Positions 1-8,308 of a stretch of DNA of 64,000 nucleotides are shown piece by piece (position 1 is the first letter of the stretch; each line of letters opens with the position of its first letter). This DNA is from Bacillus cereus ATCC 14579 (GTDB lineage Bacteria; Bacillota; Bacilli; Bacillales; Bacillaceae_G). A program made the translations under genes and the position numbers. The notes under the pieces are model-generated. The model worked only from the letters and a program-made list of their open reading frames with translations. It was not told the origin of the DNA and searched no databases. Where the stretch lies: contig NC_004722.1 in the NCBI RefSeq assembly GCF_000007825.1, positions 2,830,501 through 2,894,500 on the forward strand. The letters are read 5' to 3'.

Positions 1-1547
1 ATTTGAATAAAAGCTTTATTCCAAAATTCATAATTTCTTATATCTATTTCAAAATGTTTTTTCATAAGCTCCTCTACTGAAGCCTTTCCTGTTTCTCGTA
101 AGAACTCTTTATATTTCGAATGAAAAGTACTTTTACCTTCTTGAGCTATTTCTAATAAGCTAAAACTTACTAAATATCCAAACGTGTATGGATAATTGTA
201 AAAAGGAACATCTGCTATATAAAATTGAATATATTTCATCCATACAAACGGCTGGTATTCACTTAAAGCATTTCCATAAGCTTCTTTTTGTGCAATTATA
301 GATAATTTCTCAATTTCATCAGCACTTAAAGGACCCTCTTTACATTTTTCATAAAATGTTTTTTCAAACTGATACGATGCTCGTATTGCCATTACATAAT
401 TAAAACTATTTCTTATTTTCCAGCTAAGTAATGACTTTTTCGTATCTTTACTATCCGTTGTTTCAATTAGATAATTTAAGAGTACCGTTTCAAAGAAAAT
501 AGATGCTGATTCAGCCGTACTCATTGGCAAATAATCATCTAAAAAAGATGTAGATTGTTCAAAACTCATATTATAAAAATGCCAAGCATGTCCTAATTCA
601 TGAGCGAGCACTCTTACACTATTTATACTCCCATCATAACGAATGGAAATTCGCGATTCTTTCTCACTGAAAAATGGAGCACAAAACCCGCCTGGTGGTT
701 TATTCTCTCTCGGTTCAGCATCTACCCAACCACTTTCTATCGCATTACGTGCAAATTCTGCTAATTCTTCATCAATATTCTTCCATGCATCATAAACGTT
801 TTGTATTGCTACTGAAAAAGGAATCATGACCTCATTACTTTCCTTTACTGTCATAAGTTCATGCCATGTAATCGAAGCTTTCCCTTTCTTATACACGTTT
901 AAAGCACTTACTAATTTATCAAGGTTTTCTTCTGTCGCATTCCACATTTGGAATAATACAGTTTCTGAAATGCCATTCGCATGAAAAGATTGTGTTAAAA
1001 TCTCTCTATCTTCTATTTCATCACTCTTTGCATTACGCAATCTCCCTACTTGATTTAATACAGTAGCAAAGATTTCTTTTTCCTTATGTAAAGCACATGT
1101 TAATGAATCGAATACTTCTAATCTTTCCTTTTCATTATCACTATTCATTGCAATAGTATTTGCTTGTCCAAAGGATAATAGTTTATTATTGTGCTCTATT
1201 TCTATCCTATCCCGTAATTGTATGTACATATTTTCCCACGCATTAAGTTCATCTTTTATTAACTTAGTATTATCTGAAGTTTCCACTTCATTATGTTTTA
1301 TTACTTGCTGTAATTCACTTTTTAGTTCCTTCACTTTCACGGTCAATTTAGTAAGGTCAGATGGAACACTTTCTTCAACCGATCGACAGTACAAATAGTA
1401 TTCTGCTTTTTCAATAACTTGTATAAGCTTTGAAAGAATCTCTACATCTTTTGTTACAAAATATTGCTCTTTCAACTCCAAAATCGGAAATAGAATATCC
1501 TCATTCAAATACAAGCGATTTAAATCCCATCTAGCACTTTCTTGCAT
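1..1547 (-). CDS. M3 family oligoendopeptidase (PepF-like), C-terminus off the left edge
   Basis: This is a cytosolic zinc metallopeptidase of the thimet/PepF (M3) family, which cleaves short peptides. The reading frame is open for about 515 codons from an ATG at 1547, preceded by a GGAGG ribosome site, and runs off the window, so the last part of the usual roughly 590-600 residues is missing. The zinc motif HELGH is at residues 316-320, and the family's third ligand, a Glu in the AESAS segment, is near residue 346. Family assignment is secure; the substrate is unknown. Confidence 0.9.
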   Translation of the reverse strand, partial: MQESARWDLNRLYLNEDILFPILELKEQYFVTKDVEILSKLIQVIEKAEYYLYCRSVEESVPSDLTKLTVKVKELKSELQQVIKHNEVETSDNTKLIKDELNAWENMYIQLRDRIEIEHNNKLLSFGQANTIAMNSDNEKERLEVFDSLTCALHKEKEIFATVLNQVGRLRNAKSDEIEDREILTQSFHANGISETVLFQMWNATEENLDKLVSALNVYKKGKASITWHELMTVKESNEVMIPFSVAIQNVYDAWKNIDEELAEFARNAIESGWVDAEPRENKPPGGFCAPFFSEKESRISIRYDGSINSVRVLAHELGHAWHFYNMSFEQSTSFLDDYLPMSTAESASIFFETVLLNYLIETTDSKDTKKSLLSWKIRNSFNYVMAIRASYQFEKTFYEKCKEGPLSADEIEKLSIIAQKEAYGNALSEYQPFVWMKYIQFYIADVPFYNYPYTFGYLVSFSLLEIAQEGKSTFHSKYKEFLRETGKASVEELMKKHFEIDIRNYEFWNKAFIQ

Positions 1548-1811
1548 TTTTATAGCCACCTCCTATTTTTACAAATAGTTACAGATATTTCTCCACACAC
1601 AATTATATATGAAATGGAAAAATTTTGATATCTTCAAATATTTAAATTCCTATAAATATATTCTTATTTATACTCTTTTCTTCTACCATTAAGTATCATT
1701 ACACATATAAAAAATAATCCCTCTACAAGATTGCATTTGATATAGGAAAACTTCAAAGATTTTATCTTCATCAATACCATATCGACCGATTATCACAGAT
1801 TAAAAAATAAA
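1548..1811. other. AT-rich intergenic region
   Basis: The region lies between the start of the M3 peptidase and the terminator of the degV gene. It presumably holds the peptidase promoter. I see no reading frame with a ribosome site here. Confidence 0.4.
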
Positions 1812-1839
1812 AAAGGATTGATCAAAAGATCAATCCTTT
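1812..1839 (-). terminator. Terminator of the degV gene
   Basis: A perfect 12-bp stem (1812-1823 with 1828-1839) and an AAAA loop are followed on the minus strand by a T-rich tract. The stop codon of the DegV gene lies inside the stem. Confidence 0.9.
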
Positions 1840-2698
1840 ACTCTACTTCATTTAAGAAAAATAACGTTATAACGCCAGGTCCTGTATGTGCACCGATTGC
1901 TGCACCAATTGTATTTACGATAAATACTTCACAGCCAAATCTTTCCGTAATTAATGATTTTAATGCTTCCGCTGTTTCTAAATCGTCACCGTGAGTCATA
2001 CCGATTGTTTGACCTTTAAGGTCTTTACCACGTTCTTCCATAATATCAACAATACGGCTTAATACTTTCTTTTTCCCTCGTACCTTTTCAAGTGGTACAA
2101 GTTTTCCTTCTTCCACGTTTAAGATCGGTTTAATGTTTAGTAAACCACCGATAAATCCTGCGACTTTACTTAAACGTCCACCTCTCACTAAGTACTGTAA
2201 GTCAGCTACAGTGAAGATATGTTCCATATGGCTCATTAGAAAATCAACACGCTTTAAAATATCTTCTTTTGATGCGCCGTCTTTTGCCATTTTAGCAGCT
2301 TCTAAAACGACAAGACCTTGACCAAGCGAAGCACATTTCGTATCAATAATTTCTAAATCTAAGTTAGCATATGTTTCTTTTACTTCCTCTTTAATGACAA
2401 CTGATGATTGATATGTACCAGACAGTTCAGATGAAAAAGCTAAATATATACAAGGATTACCTTCTTTTGCATAAGAAACAAATTTTTCTTGGAACGTTTC
2501 AAGTGAAGGCAATGACGTTCTATAAACAGCGCCTTCTCTCATTTTTTGCAATAATGTAACTGACTCTAATGTTACTCCATCTAAATACTCTGTTTCTGCT
2601 TCATCATATACACGGAGTGGAATTAAATCAATATCATATGCTTGCAGCAATTCTACTGGTAAATCCGCCGCACTATCCGTAATGATTTTAACACCCAT
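1838..2698 (-). CDS. DegV family protein (fatty-acid-binding)
   Basis: The protein has 286 residues, the normal DegV length. DegV/FakB proteins bind a fatty acid and, in characterised members, present it to the fatty acid kinase FakA for phosphorylation. The N-terminus MGVKIITDSAADLP is the typical DegV opening. The GRLSKVAGFIGGLLNIKPIL segment near 170-190 and the MTHGDD segment near 235 are family hallmarks. It is a single-gene unit with its own terminator. Bacillus genomes carry several paralogues and I cannot tell which one this is. Confidence 0.93.
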   Translation of the reverse strand: MGVKIITDSAADLPVELLQAYDIDLIPLRVYDEAETEYLDGVTLESVTLLQKMREGAVYRTSLPSLETFQEKFVSYAKEGNPCIYLAFSSELSGTYQSSVVIKEEVKETYANLDLEIIDTKCASLGQGLVVLEAAKMAKDGASKEDILKRVDFLMSHMEHIFTVADLQYLVRGGRLSKVAGFIGGLLNIKPILNVEEGKLVPLEKVRGKKKVLSRIVDIMEERGKDLKGQTIGMTHGDDLETAEALKSLITERFGCEVFIVNTIGAAIGAHTGPGVITLFFLNEVE

Positions 2699-3175
2699 TT
2701 TTAAACCTCTATTCTGTTATAAATATAAAATAATAAAATAAAAATAGTACTTTTAAATTATATACGTAAAACTTAAATGAAGAAAGGAAAACACTTTATA
2801 TTGTATGCACTATTCTTCAAAACTTGAACTGTTAATGAAAATGATTCTATTTTAAACACCTTTTTCTTATTATTTTTCTAAAACACGAATAATTTTATAA
2901 GTATTTTGTATCATTATATTTTAATTCTTTATCTTAATATAATCTTTTCAAATTCATACTGTTTAAAATTGAAAAGCCAAATCCAATAAAGGAAATGGCT
3001 TTTACATTTTCATAAAATAACCAAACTTTATTTTCCATCAAATTGTTTGTTTACATTCATACTTTGGTGATGTTGAATATTAGTCCAGTTATGATAAATA
3101 TTTATAGCCTGTACTATAATTAAAACAGTGAATATTCACCTGTAAGAATCACTAGATAAAAACAAGTTAAACATT
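2699..3175. other. AT-rich intergenic region, partly homologous to 4020-4206
   Basis: No convincing gene is present. The part next to the cotX-like gene (about 3070-3175) resembles the sequence downstream of the second cotX-like gene, so it belongs to the duplicated unit. An imperfect hairpin with AAAAGCCA/TGGCTTTT arms at about 2977-3003 is a possible terminator for leftward transcription. Confidence 0.5.
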
Positions 3176-3628
3176 TTATAAAATATTTAATTTTACTAGT
3201 AAAGCTAATAAAATTTGGAGAAGAATTTGAACATTTACTGCTATGTCTGTATCCGTAGTCGTAACTGTAACATTTCTAGAATTTCTAATAACAGTTTCTT
3301 GTTTATTAATTTGTTTAATAGATGATTTTTGAAACAATTCTTGTGCTACACGGTCAGCTTTTTCACTATCTGCTATAGAAATACTTATTATAACCACGAT
3401 AGCTGCTTGTAATGCTGCTTGAATAGATAAAGCAGCTTTTGTATCTGTAGTAGTAACTTCTACATCTGCTGAATCTACAATTGTAATAGATTCTTCAGAA
3501 ATTTGATACGTTTTACTTTCTTGCGCAGCTGCTTCTGAAACGCTAGCATTTTTAAAAGATGGATGAGGATTCGAGGAATCTAATGCACTCCACTTTTTAT
3601 TTTCATCTGAATGACATGTTTTGTCCAT
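3176..3628 (-). CDS. Spore coat protein with two CotX/CotV-type domains (copy A)
   Basis: A 150-residue protein starting at ATG 3628, chosen because a strong AAAGGGGGTG site lies just upstream. It holds two related units of about 35 residues, each opening with VTTTDT followed by a hydrophobic stretch (near residues 62-95 and 115-150). This is the pattern of the Spore Coat Protein X and V domain; CotX, CotV and CotW belong to the insoluble coat/crust of Bacillus spores. Its start lies 14 bp downstream of the CotW-like gene, so the two are co-transcribed. A 189-residue paralogue lies just upstream at 4207. The family assignment is firm; the exact orthologue is not. Confidence 0.85.
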   Translation of the reverse strand: MDKTCHSDENKKWSALDSSNPHPSFKNASVSEAAAQESKTYQISEESITIVDSADVEVTTTDTKAALSIQAALQAAIVVIISISIADSEKADRVAQELFQKSSIKQINKQETVIRNSRNVTVTTTDTDIAVNVQILLQILLALLVKLNIL

Positions 3629-3642
3629 GCGTTCACCCCCTT

Positions 3643-3843
3643 TCAATCTAAATAATTATTAACTTGTGATTGTATTTCAGAAACAATACTTTTAATTTGC
3701 TGCTTTTTTTCTGGTGATAAATTTTTTAATTTTTCTTCATTTATCCCATGCCTATTAAAAATATCTGAGAGTAAAAGGTCTATAATTATATTCTTTTGAT
3801 CCTTATCAAACTTAAAGGAAGAAAATTTGTTTAAATCATCCAT
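3643..3843 (-). CDS. CotW-like small spore coat protein
   Basis: A 66-residue, charged, Lys/Asp-rich protein with no Cys and no membrane segment. It lies first in a two-gene operon with a CotX-domain gene, the arrangement of the B. subtilis cotVWX cluster, and its upstream region carries the spore-gene promoter element at 3896-3930. The assignment is by context and general character; the sequence itself is not diagnostic to me. Confidence 0.6.
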   Translation of the reverse strand: MDDLNKFSSFKFDKDQKNIIIDLLLSDIFNRHGINEEKLKNLSPEKKQQIKSIVSEIQSQVNNYLD

Positions 3844-3895
3844 TTACAATAGTCACTCCAATCAATTTTCTATAAAAATTTTAAATATCTACGAG

Positions 3896-3930
3896 CATTA
3901 TATGTAATGAAATAAAAATTGCTTGGACAA
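3896..3930 (-). promoter_or_regulatory. Spore-gene promoter element (SigK-like -10, possible GerE site)
   Basis: On the minus strand TTGTCCAAGC is followed 16 bases later by CATATAATG, close to the SigK -10 consensus CATANNNTA. The same pair occurs at nearly the same spacing upstream of 4776, 8234 and 21605. Sigma factor and GerE involvement are inference. Confidence 0.55.
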
Positions 3931-3974
3931 GTAACTTAATCTTCTATTTTCACTTCTTTTTGCTAATAAAATCA

Positions 3975-4004
3975 AAAGCTGACTTCTAATAAGAAGACAG
4001 CTTT
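3975..4004 (-). terminator. Terminator downstream of the copy B coat gene
   Basis: The stem AAAGCTG(a)CTTCT / AGAAG(a)CAGCTTT with an AATA loop is followed by TTTTGATTTT on the minus strand. A near-identical hairpin recurs at 4905-4934, part of the local duplication. Confidence 0.65.
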
Positions 4005-4206
4005 CCTTCACTTCACATAAATATAAGTTTCATTACTGTTAAATCATGTATTTTATCTTTATTTGTAGTTTTCCACACTTGCTTTACCATTAATCTTGAA
4101 TATTAATTCAGTCATAATAAAAAGTCCAAGCTTGTACCACGTATTACAACAAAAAACATTTACTTAGATTGAAAACTTATAGCTAAATATCAATAGGATA
4201 GACACT

Positions 4207-4776
4207 TTATAAAATGTTTAGTTTAACTAATAAAGCTAATAAAATTTGAAGGAGAATTTGAATATTCACTGCAATATCTGTATCAGTAGTTGTTACGGTT
4301 ACGTTTCTAGAATTTTTAATAAATGTTTTTTGTCTATTAATTTGTTTAATAGCTGATTTTTGAAATAATTCTTGTGTTATTTTATCTGCCTTTTCACTAT
4401 CTGCTATAGAAATACTTACTACAACTACGATAGCTGCTTGTAATGCCGCTTGGATAGATAGCGCAGCTTTTGTATCTGTAGTAGTAACTTGTACATCTGC
4501 TGAATCAACTATTTCAATATATTCCTCAGAAATTTGATCGATTTCATCTGTTTGTATAGCTTCCTCTAAAAAATTTGCATTTTTACTAAACGAATAATCA
4601 TTTAATGATTCGCAATCTTCTTTTTTCGGATCGCAATCCTCTTTTTTTAGCTCACAATCCTCTTTTTTTGGCTCACAATCCTCTTTTTTTGGCTCAGGAA
4701 CTCGTTTTTTCGGCTCAAACTCCCGGTTTAATGGATCCCGATTTTTCTTTCGTCTACAAACTTCACATTCACACAT
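4207..4776 (-). CDS. Spore coat protein with Cys-containing heptad repeats and two CotX/CotV-type domains (copy B)
   Basis: The protein has 189 residues. The C-terminal 105 residues closely match the copy A gene: two VTTTDT-type units. The N-terminus differs. It opens MCECEVCRRKK and then has four tandem seven-residue repeats of the form KKEDCEP (about residues 30-57), encoded by a 21-bp DNA repeat. The regularly spaced Cys would suit disulfide cross-linking in the spore crust, which is inference. It has its own AAGGGGTGAT ribosome site and its own copy of the spore promoter element at 4836-4870. Confidence 0.85.
   Translation of the reverse strand: MCECEVCRRKKNRDPLNREFEPKKRVPEPKKEDCEPKKEDCELKKEDCDPKKEDCESLNDYSFSKNANFLEEAIQTDEIDQISEEYIEIVDSADVQVTTTDTKAALSIQAALQAAIVVVVSISIADSEKADKITQELFQKSAIKQINRQKTFIKNSRNVTVTTTDTDIAVNIQILLQILLALLVKLNIL
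4613..4700 (-). repeat. 21-bp tandem repeat inside the copy B coat gene
   Basis: About four copies of a 21-bp unit, containing CAATCCTCTTTTTT on the plus strand, encode the heptad repeats. Differences between copies are few, so copy number may vary between strains. Confidence 0.8.
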
Positions 4777-4835
4777 AAAATCACCCCTTTTAAGTCTTAA
4801 AAATTAGCAATATTAAAATATTGACTAACTAATAG

Positions 4836-4870
4836 CATTTTATGTATTTTTTAAAAATTTGTTTGGACAA
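4836..4870 (-). promoter_or_regulatory. Spore-gene promoter element, second copy
   Basis: TTGTCCAAAC is followed 16 bases later by CATAAAATG on the minus strand, about 60 bp before the copy B coat gene. It matches the element at 3896-3930, and the surrounding 80 bp are also duplicated. Confidence 0.55.
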
Positions 4871-4904
4871 GTAACTTAATCTTCTACTTCTTTTTCTAAT
4901 AAAA

Positions 4905-4934
4905 AAAGCTGCCTTCTAATAAGAAGACAACTTT
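4905..4934 (-). terminator. Duplicated terminator-like hairpin
   Basis: This hairpin is homologous to 3975-4004, with one arm degraded (CAACTTT for CAGCTTT). No leftward gene now lies directly upstream, so it may be a leftover of the duplication. Confidence 0.5.
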
Positions 4935-5088
4935 CTTTGTGACTACTCTAGAATAGATTTCATACAATATAATTGTTCCTTCCTTATAACCTGAGTTCGT
5001 CACTTTAGTTATAAAAATGTGGGTATATCCTATACCTTTTTTAGGGACCATCCATAATTTATTTCATAAAAAGTGCTTTGTTTTACTG

Positions 5089-5116
5089 AAAGGTGGTTGC
5101 GGAAACAACCGCCTTT
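5089..5116 (+). terminator. Orphan terminator-like hairpin
   Basis: AAAGGTGGTTG pairs with CAACCGCCTTT across a six-base loop and is followed by TTTATT on the plus strand. No gene that it would terminate is visible. Confidence 0.6.
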
Positions 5117-5224
5117 TTATTCGGAACAAAATAAAACTTTTATATAAAAGCCCCATACTTAAATACACTAAACTTCATATAATATATTGCATCCTTTCTT
5201 TTTAGAATAAGTAGTCGTTTACTG

Positions 5225-5248
5225 AAGGGCACTTTTCGAAGTGCTCTT
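5225..5248. terminator. Orphan hairpin with TTCG loop
   Basis: A ten-base stem (one G-T pair) closed by a TTCG loop. The tail is only weakly T-rich. It has no evident source gene. Confidence 0.4.
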
Positions 5249-5428
5249 ATCTTTAATCCCCCTCTTTTTCAGGAAGAGTTTTTTTACTAAACCCTAATAT
5301 GATTTGTATCACTAAGGCTAGGGATTACGACATTTCCTTAATAACTTCAATGAATATAGTAGCTACTAATTAAAATACCCCTATGATCTTCTCTACACTT
5401 AAACCATCGTGCATTACCGAACACATGA

Positions 5429-5527
5429 ATTAATTTTTATTTTGACTATGTAACACTAAATTCACAAGATTATTATCCTATGTTTGATGAAGCCATCATT
5501 TCAATGCCAGCAACCCCACACTTTTAA
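5429..5527 (+). pseudogene. Possible C-terminal relic of an unidentified gene
   Basis: A 32-codon open frame with protein-like composition (it ends ISMPATPHF, then TAA) follows directly on an in-frame stop and has no start codon with a ribosome site. I do not recognise the parent family. Confidence 0.25.
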
Positions 5528-5627
5528 CTAATAACTTAAACAAATGGGCTACCTCAAGGTTCCTTTGATATAGTATGTTATGTTCTATATAATGAAGAGA
5601 GCGCTAGTATTCCGAAGGAGGATATAT

Positions 5628-6059
5628 ATGAGTATTCAATTGGCCACATCTAACGATTTAAAATGGATTAATAGTCAATATGACTCAATAGGATTTGTAC
5701 GAAGTGATTTAAAGAGAGATAAAGTTGCAATTATTACATATAACAACGAGTATGCAGGTGTTGGCCGATTAGTCCAAATAGATGAAGATACTTTAGAAAT
5801 GGGCGGGATTTTTATTCTGCCTCAATTTAGAGGGCTTCAATTAGCTGGTGAGCTTGTTTCATTTTTAGTAGAAACTGCGAAAAAATCACAAATACAAAAT
5901 GTATATTGTCTTCCTTTTGAGGAATTAGAAAACTTTTATAAGAAATATGGATATACTGAAGTCGATACTACGACAGAAGCAGTCCATCCAATTATTCTAA
6001 AAAAATATAATTGGTGTTTGGAGAACTACGATAAACACGTTCTACTATTTAAATTGTAA
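5628..6059 (+). CDS. GNAT family N-acetyltransferase
   Basis: A 143-residue protein from ATG 5628, preceded by AAGGAGG; the frame extends further upstream without a ribosome site. The segment GGIFILPQFRGLQLAGELV near residues 68-86 is the acetyl-CoA-binding motif A of GNAT enzymes (R/Q-x-x-G-x-A pattern, here RGLQLA), and the KKYGYTEV segment is typical of motif B. Substrate unknown. It is monocistronic, followed by a terminator at 6192-6217. Confidence 0.85.
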   Translation: MSIQLATSNDLKWINSQYDSIGFVRSDLKRDKVAIITYNNEYAGVGRLVQIDEDTLEMGGIFILPQFRGLQLAGELVSFLVETAKKSQIQNVYCLPFEELENFYKKYGYTEVDTTTEAVHPIILKKYNWCLENYDKHVLLFKL

Positions 6060-6063
6060 ATGT

Positions 6064-6140
6064 AATAAAGTGAAACTTTAATCAGTGGGAGTTTTAATCA
6101 AATCTCTCACCAATCGGGCTTTGATTAAAACTCTATGTTC
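6064..6140. repeat. Degenerate bcr-type repeat fragment (reverse orientation)
   Basis: The stretch at 6064-6091 is, in reverse complement, close to the right end of the bcr1-type element at 17066-17215 (CCCACTGATTAAAGTTTCAC). It leads into a perfect 14-bp inverted repeat, GAGTTTTAATCAAA at 6089-6102 with its complement at 6120-6133. Confidence 0.55.
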
Positions 6141-6191
6141 CGTCAATACTATAGATAATATGATTGTATTTCTCCATTCCCCCTTGGAGAG

Positions 6192-6217
6192 GAGCAGTTG
6201 GCTTTTGCTAGCTGCTC
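6192..6217 (+). terminator. Terminator-like hairpin after the GNAT gene
   Basis: GAGCAG and CTGCTC arms, extended by G-T pairs, are followed by TTTTATTTTTT on the plus strand. Confidence 0.65.
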
Positions 6218-6313
6218 TTTTATTTTTTCAAAAAGTCACATAAATATCTTTAATTCCAAACATTCAAAAGATAAAATATGATATGATTGTTATGAAGATA
6301 TTTACCAACTAAT

Positions 6314-6348
6314 AAATGCGCCCTAGACTTACGTACTAGGGCGCATTT
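6314..6348. terminator. Bidirectional terminator
   Basis: A perfect 13-bp stem (6314-6326 with 6336-6348) has T-rich flanks. It lies 25 bp beyond the stop of the leftward gene at 6374. Confidence 0.9.
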
Positions 6349-6373
6349 ATTTTTTAGTATGTAACTCCTTCAC

Positions 6374-7144
6374 TCATCTATTATCCACAAAATAAGTATC
6401 ATATGCCTTATCAAATTCATATCCTAACTTTTCTGCTAGTTTAGCAGATGTAGTATTCGCTGCGTCCCAGTTTGGATACTTTCCATTTTCTAAGCAATCC
6501 AATATAAGAGCTGCACTTACTACAGTTGCCAAGCCCTCTCTTCTATGATTGTGATCAGTCGCAACTTCAATTTCAATCCCATCATTATAAATACTATACG
6601 AGGATGCACCGCATACAACTTCTCCGTTATATAAAATGCTATAACCTATACCACGGTTTATATAATCTTCTACCGAATGAAATTGACTTGTGAAATCTTC
6701 AGATATCTTATGTAATGTAGGGCTATTTGCGATATGCTCGTCTATTCTTCTTAACTCATATTCTTTTGGAAGTGCTGATATAAAAGATTTTAATTTTGAA
6801 CGATTAAAAACTTCTGGATTTCGTTTGAATTTATAACGTAAAAACTTATCTATTTTTCTTTCATGGAATGTTTCTAAGCGTTGTTTCCACTCTTCACTAT
6901 TCACGATAACTAAAATTCTTTCTGGAATATTACGTAATAACTCTTCTGTTTCTTTCGTATTTGGGTCTCCAGCGTAAAATGTAAAAATCCCTACCGTAAC
7001 TTGTGCTACTTTTGGATTTTCAAGATCATTTACCCAAGCAGTACCCATATGCCCTTGTAAATAAGAAAGTAAAACAACGTTATTGAAATCCTCAAACATA
7101 GAAACTAGTTTTTTTCTTGTATGTATATTCGCTTCATATATCAT
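6374..7144 (-). CDS. GNAT acetyltransferase of the ZmaR-like family
   Basis: The protein has 256 residues. A C-terminal GNAT fold carries the acetyl-CoA motif IEVATDHNHRREGLATVV near residues 190-208 and a later DAANTTSAKLAEKLGYEF segment. The long N-terminal half and overall pattern match the family that includes ZmaR, the zwittermicin A N-acetyltransferase of B. cereus. Whether this protein gives any resistance cannot be told. A 26-28 codon frame overlaps its start (7134-7220), which could couple translation. Confidence 0.8.
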   Translation of the reverse strand: MIYEANIHTRKKLVSMFEDFNNVVLLSYLQGHMGTAWVNDLENPKVAQVTVGIFTFYAGDPNTKETEELLRNIPERILVIVNSEEWKQRLETFHERKIDKFLRYKFKRNPEVFNRSKLKSFISALPKEYELRRIDEHIANSPTLHKISEDFTSQFHSVEDYINRGIGYSILYNGEVVCGASSYSIYNDGIEIEVATDHNHRREGLATVVSAALILDCLENGKYPNWDAANTTSAKLAEKLGYEFDKAYDTYFVDNR

Positions 7145-7214
7145 TTACATTCCCGCCTTCTTTAGAATCAACTACTCTTAACATTTTCATGAGCGCTCCA
7201 TAATTCGTATTCAT
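7134..7214 (-). CDS. Possible short upstream ORF overlapping the ZmaR-like gene start
   Basis: A 26-codon frame starts at ATG 7214, eight bases after AGGTGG (ATG 7220 is a second option). Its TGA lies 11 bases inside the acetyltransferase gene, whose own ribosome site (GGCGGGAATG) is moderate. This geometry suits translational coupling or a leader peptide. The coding status is unproven. Confidence 0.35.
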   Translation of the reverse strand: MNTNYGALMKMLRVVDSKEGGNVNDI

Positions 7215-7220
7215 ATACAT

Positions 7221-7454
7221 ACCCACCTGTTCATCATAAAAGCAATTGACTATTAAATTAAAACTTTGAATATTTATAAAATATCAGTAAACATAAAATG
7301 ATTATAACATCTACTAACTATGAAATGATCAACATATAAAATAAGTCAACAATAAATATATTTCTTACCCGTTAACAAACGGTTTGAAGGACCAACATAA
7401 TTAATTATGTAACAACCCTCAACAATAGTTTGAGGGTGCATTTAAATACATGTG
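7221..7454. other. AT-rich intergenic region with a terminator hairpin
   Basis: Only one structure stands out: ACCCTCAA at 7415-7422 pairs with TTGAGGGT at 7430-7437, just beyond the stop of the leftward gene at 7455, so it is probably that gene's terminator. Nothing else is evident. Confidence 0.5.
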
Positions 7455-8234
7455 TTATAACTCATTTTTATAAATAAAAGATTCCGTCTCACCGTTCTTA
7501 TATACTTTAGTCAATTTAACAACTGATTTGTACGTGTTAACGTCATCCTCTATCATTTTTTTCATCTCTTCTATTTCGGCATCACCAGTTCCGCCCTCTA
7601 TTTTTAAACAGTTCGAAATGGAAAGGTATCCGCTTGATGCCAATATAAAAATAAAAATCGTATCAGGAAAATTAATAAATAATAATCCGTAGTTTAAAGG
7701 GTCTCCAGCTAGATGTGATAAAAGTAATCGAAAACCTACCAGTTCAGGTACTTGAACAAAATCTCTAGAAACTTTCGCCTCACCTACTATAGTAATTTGC
7801 TTTACTACATTCCCGAGATCATCTGTAAATTCAGTACATCTAGGTGGATTAATTGTTGTTGCTTGGAAAGACACATTTAATTCAGGATTGTTAAAATCGA
7901 AAAAGATTGTACTCCCCTCCGTTAAACAATGCGGGCAAACATTTCCTAGCAAGCTAAAGTCCTCTTCAATATATTTAACTTTTGTTTTGCAACTACATAC
8001 TTTCCCTATTCGAATTGCATCAATCTTTGAACAATCGACAAATATAACCTCATTGTCTTCTTGTACGAATGATACGATACCTGTTTTCTTATTAAATGAA
8101 AGAAAATAAGATACAGCAATTTCGTTTCCTGCTATTATGATACTTTCAACTTTTGTATACGGTTCTAGACTCTGTAAAAACTCACATATACTATTTTGGC
8201 AACACCCACAATCACGTTTCGGTTCACACCCCAC
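7455..8234 (-). CDS. Cys-rich N-terminus protein, probable spore-surface protein of unknown family
   Basis: A 259-residue protein that I do not recognise. The N-terminus is rich in Cys (MGCEPKRDCGCCQNSIC), followed by CSCK near residue 80 and a CPHC pair near 97. A hydrophobic stretch near residues 190-205 and a charged C-terminus follow. The start is GTG 8234 behind GGAG. Its promoter region carries the same element as the CotX-type genes and the ExsC-like gene, which is the main reason to propose a role in coat or exosporium. It has no signal peptide. Confidence 0.6.
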   Translation of the reverse strand: MGCEPKRDCGCCQNSICEFLQSLEPYTKVESIIIAGNEIAVSYFLSFNKKTGIVSFVQEDNEVIFVDCSKIDAIRIGKVCSCKTKVKYIEEDFSLLGNVCPHCLTEGSTIFFDFNNPELNVSFQATTINPPRCTEFTDDLGNVVKQITIVGEAKVSRDFVQVPELVGFRLLLSHLAGDPLNYGLLFINFPDTIFIFILASSGYLSISNCLKIEGGTGDAEIEEMKKMIEDDVNTYKSVVKLTKVYKNGETESFIYKNEL

Positions 8235-8271
8235 TTACACTCCATCCCTTCTCTATATAGAATTGCTACTA

Positions 8272-8308
8272 CATATATATGAGAAGAAAATAAGAAAAGC
8301 TTGGACAA
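8272..8308 (-). promoter_or_regulatory. Spore-gene promoter element, third copy
   Basis: TTGTCCAAGC is followed 17 bases later by CATATATATG on the minus strand, 38 bp before the gene at 8234. It matches the elements at 3896, 4836 and 21566. Confidence 0.5.

Larger units (their letters stand above)
4935..5627. other. Gene-poor region with orphan hairpins and a possible gene relic
   Basis: No intact gene is visible. There are two orphan terminator-like hairpins (5089-5116 and 5225-5248) and an open stretch at 5429-5527 that looks like the end of a decayed protein. The small frame at 5017-5205 lacks a ribosome site. Confidence 0.5.

Noticed and set aside
5017..5205. 62-codon plus-strand frame
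   Set aside because: It has no ribosome site, runs through a terminator-like hairpin at 5089-5116 and has unprotein-like composition.
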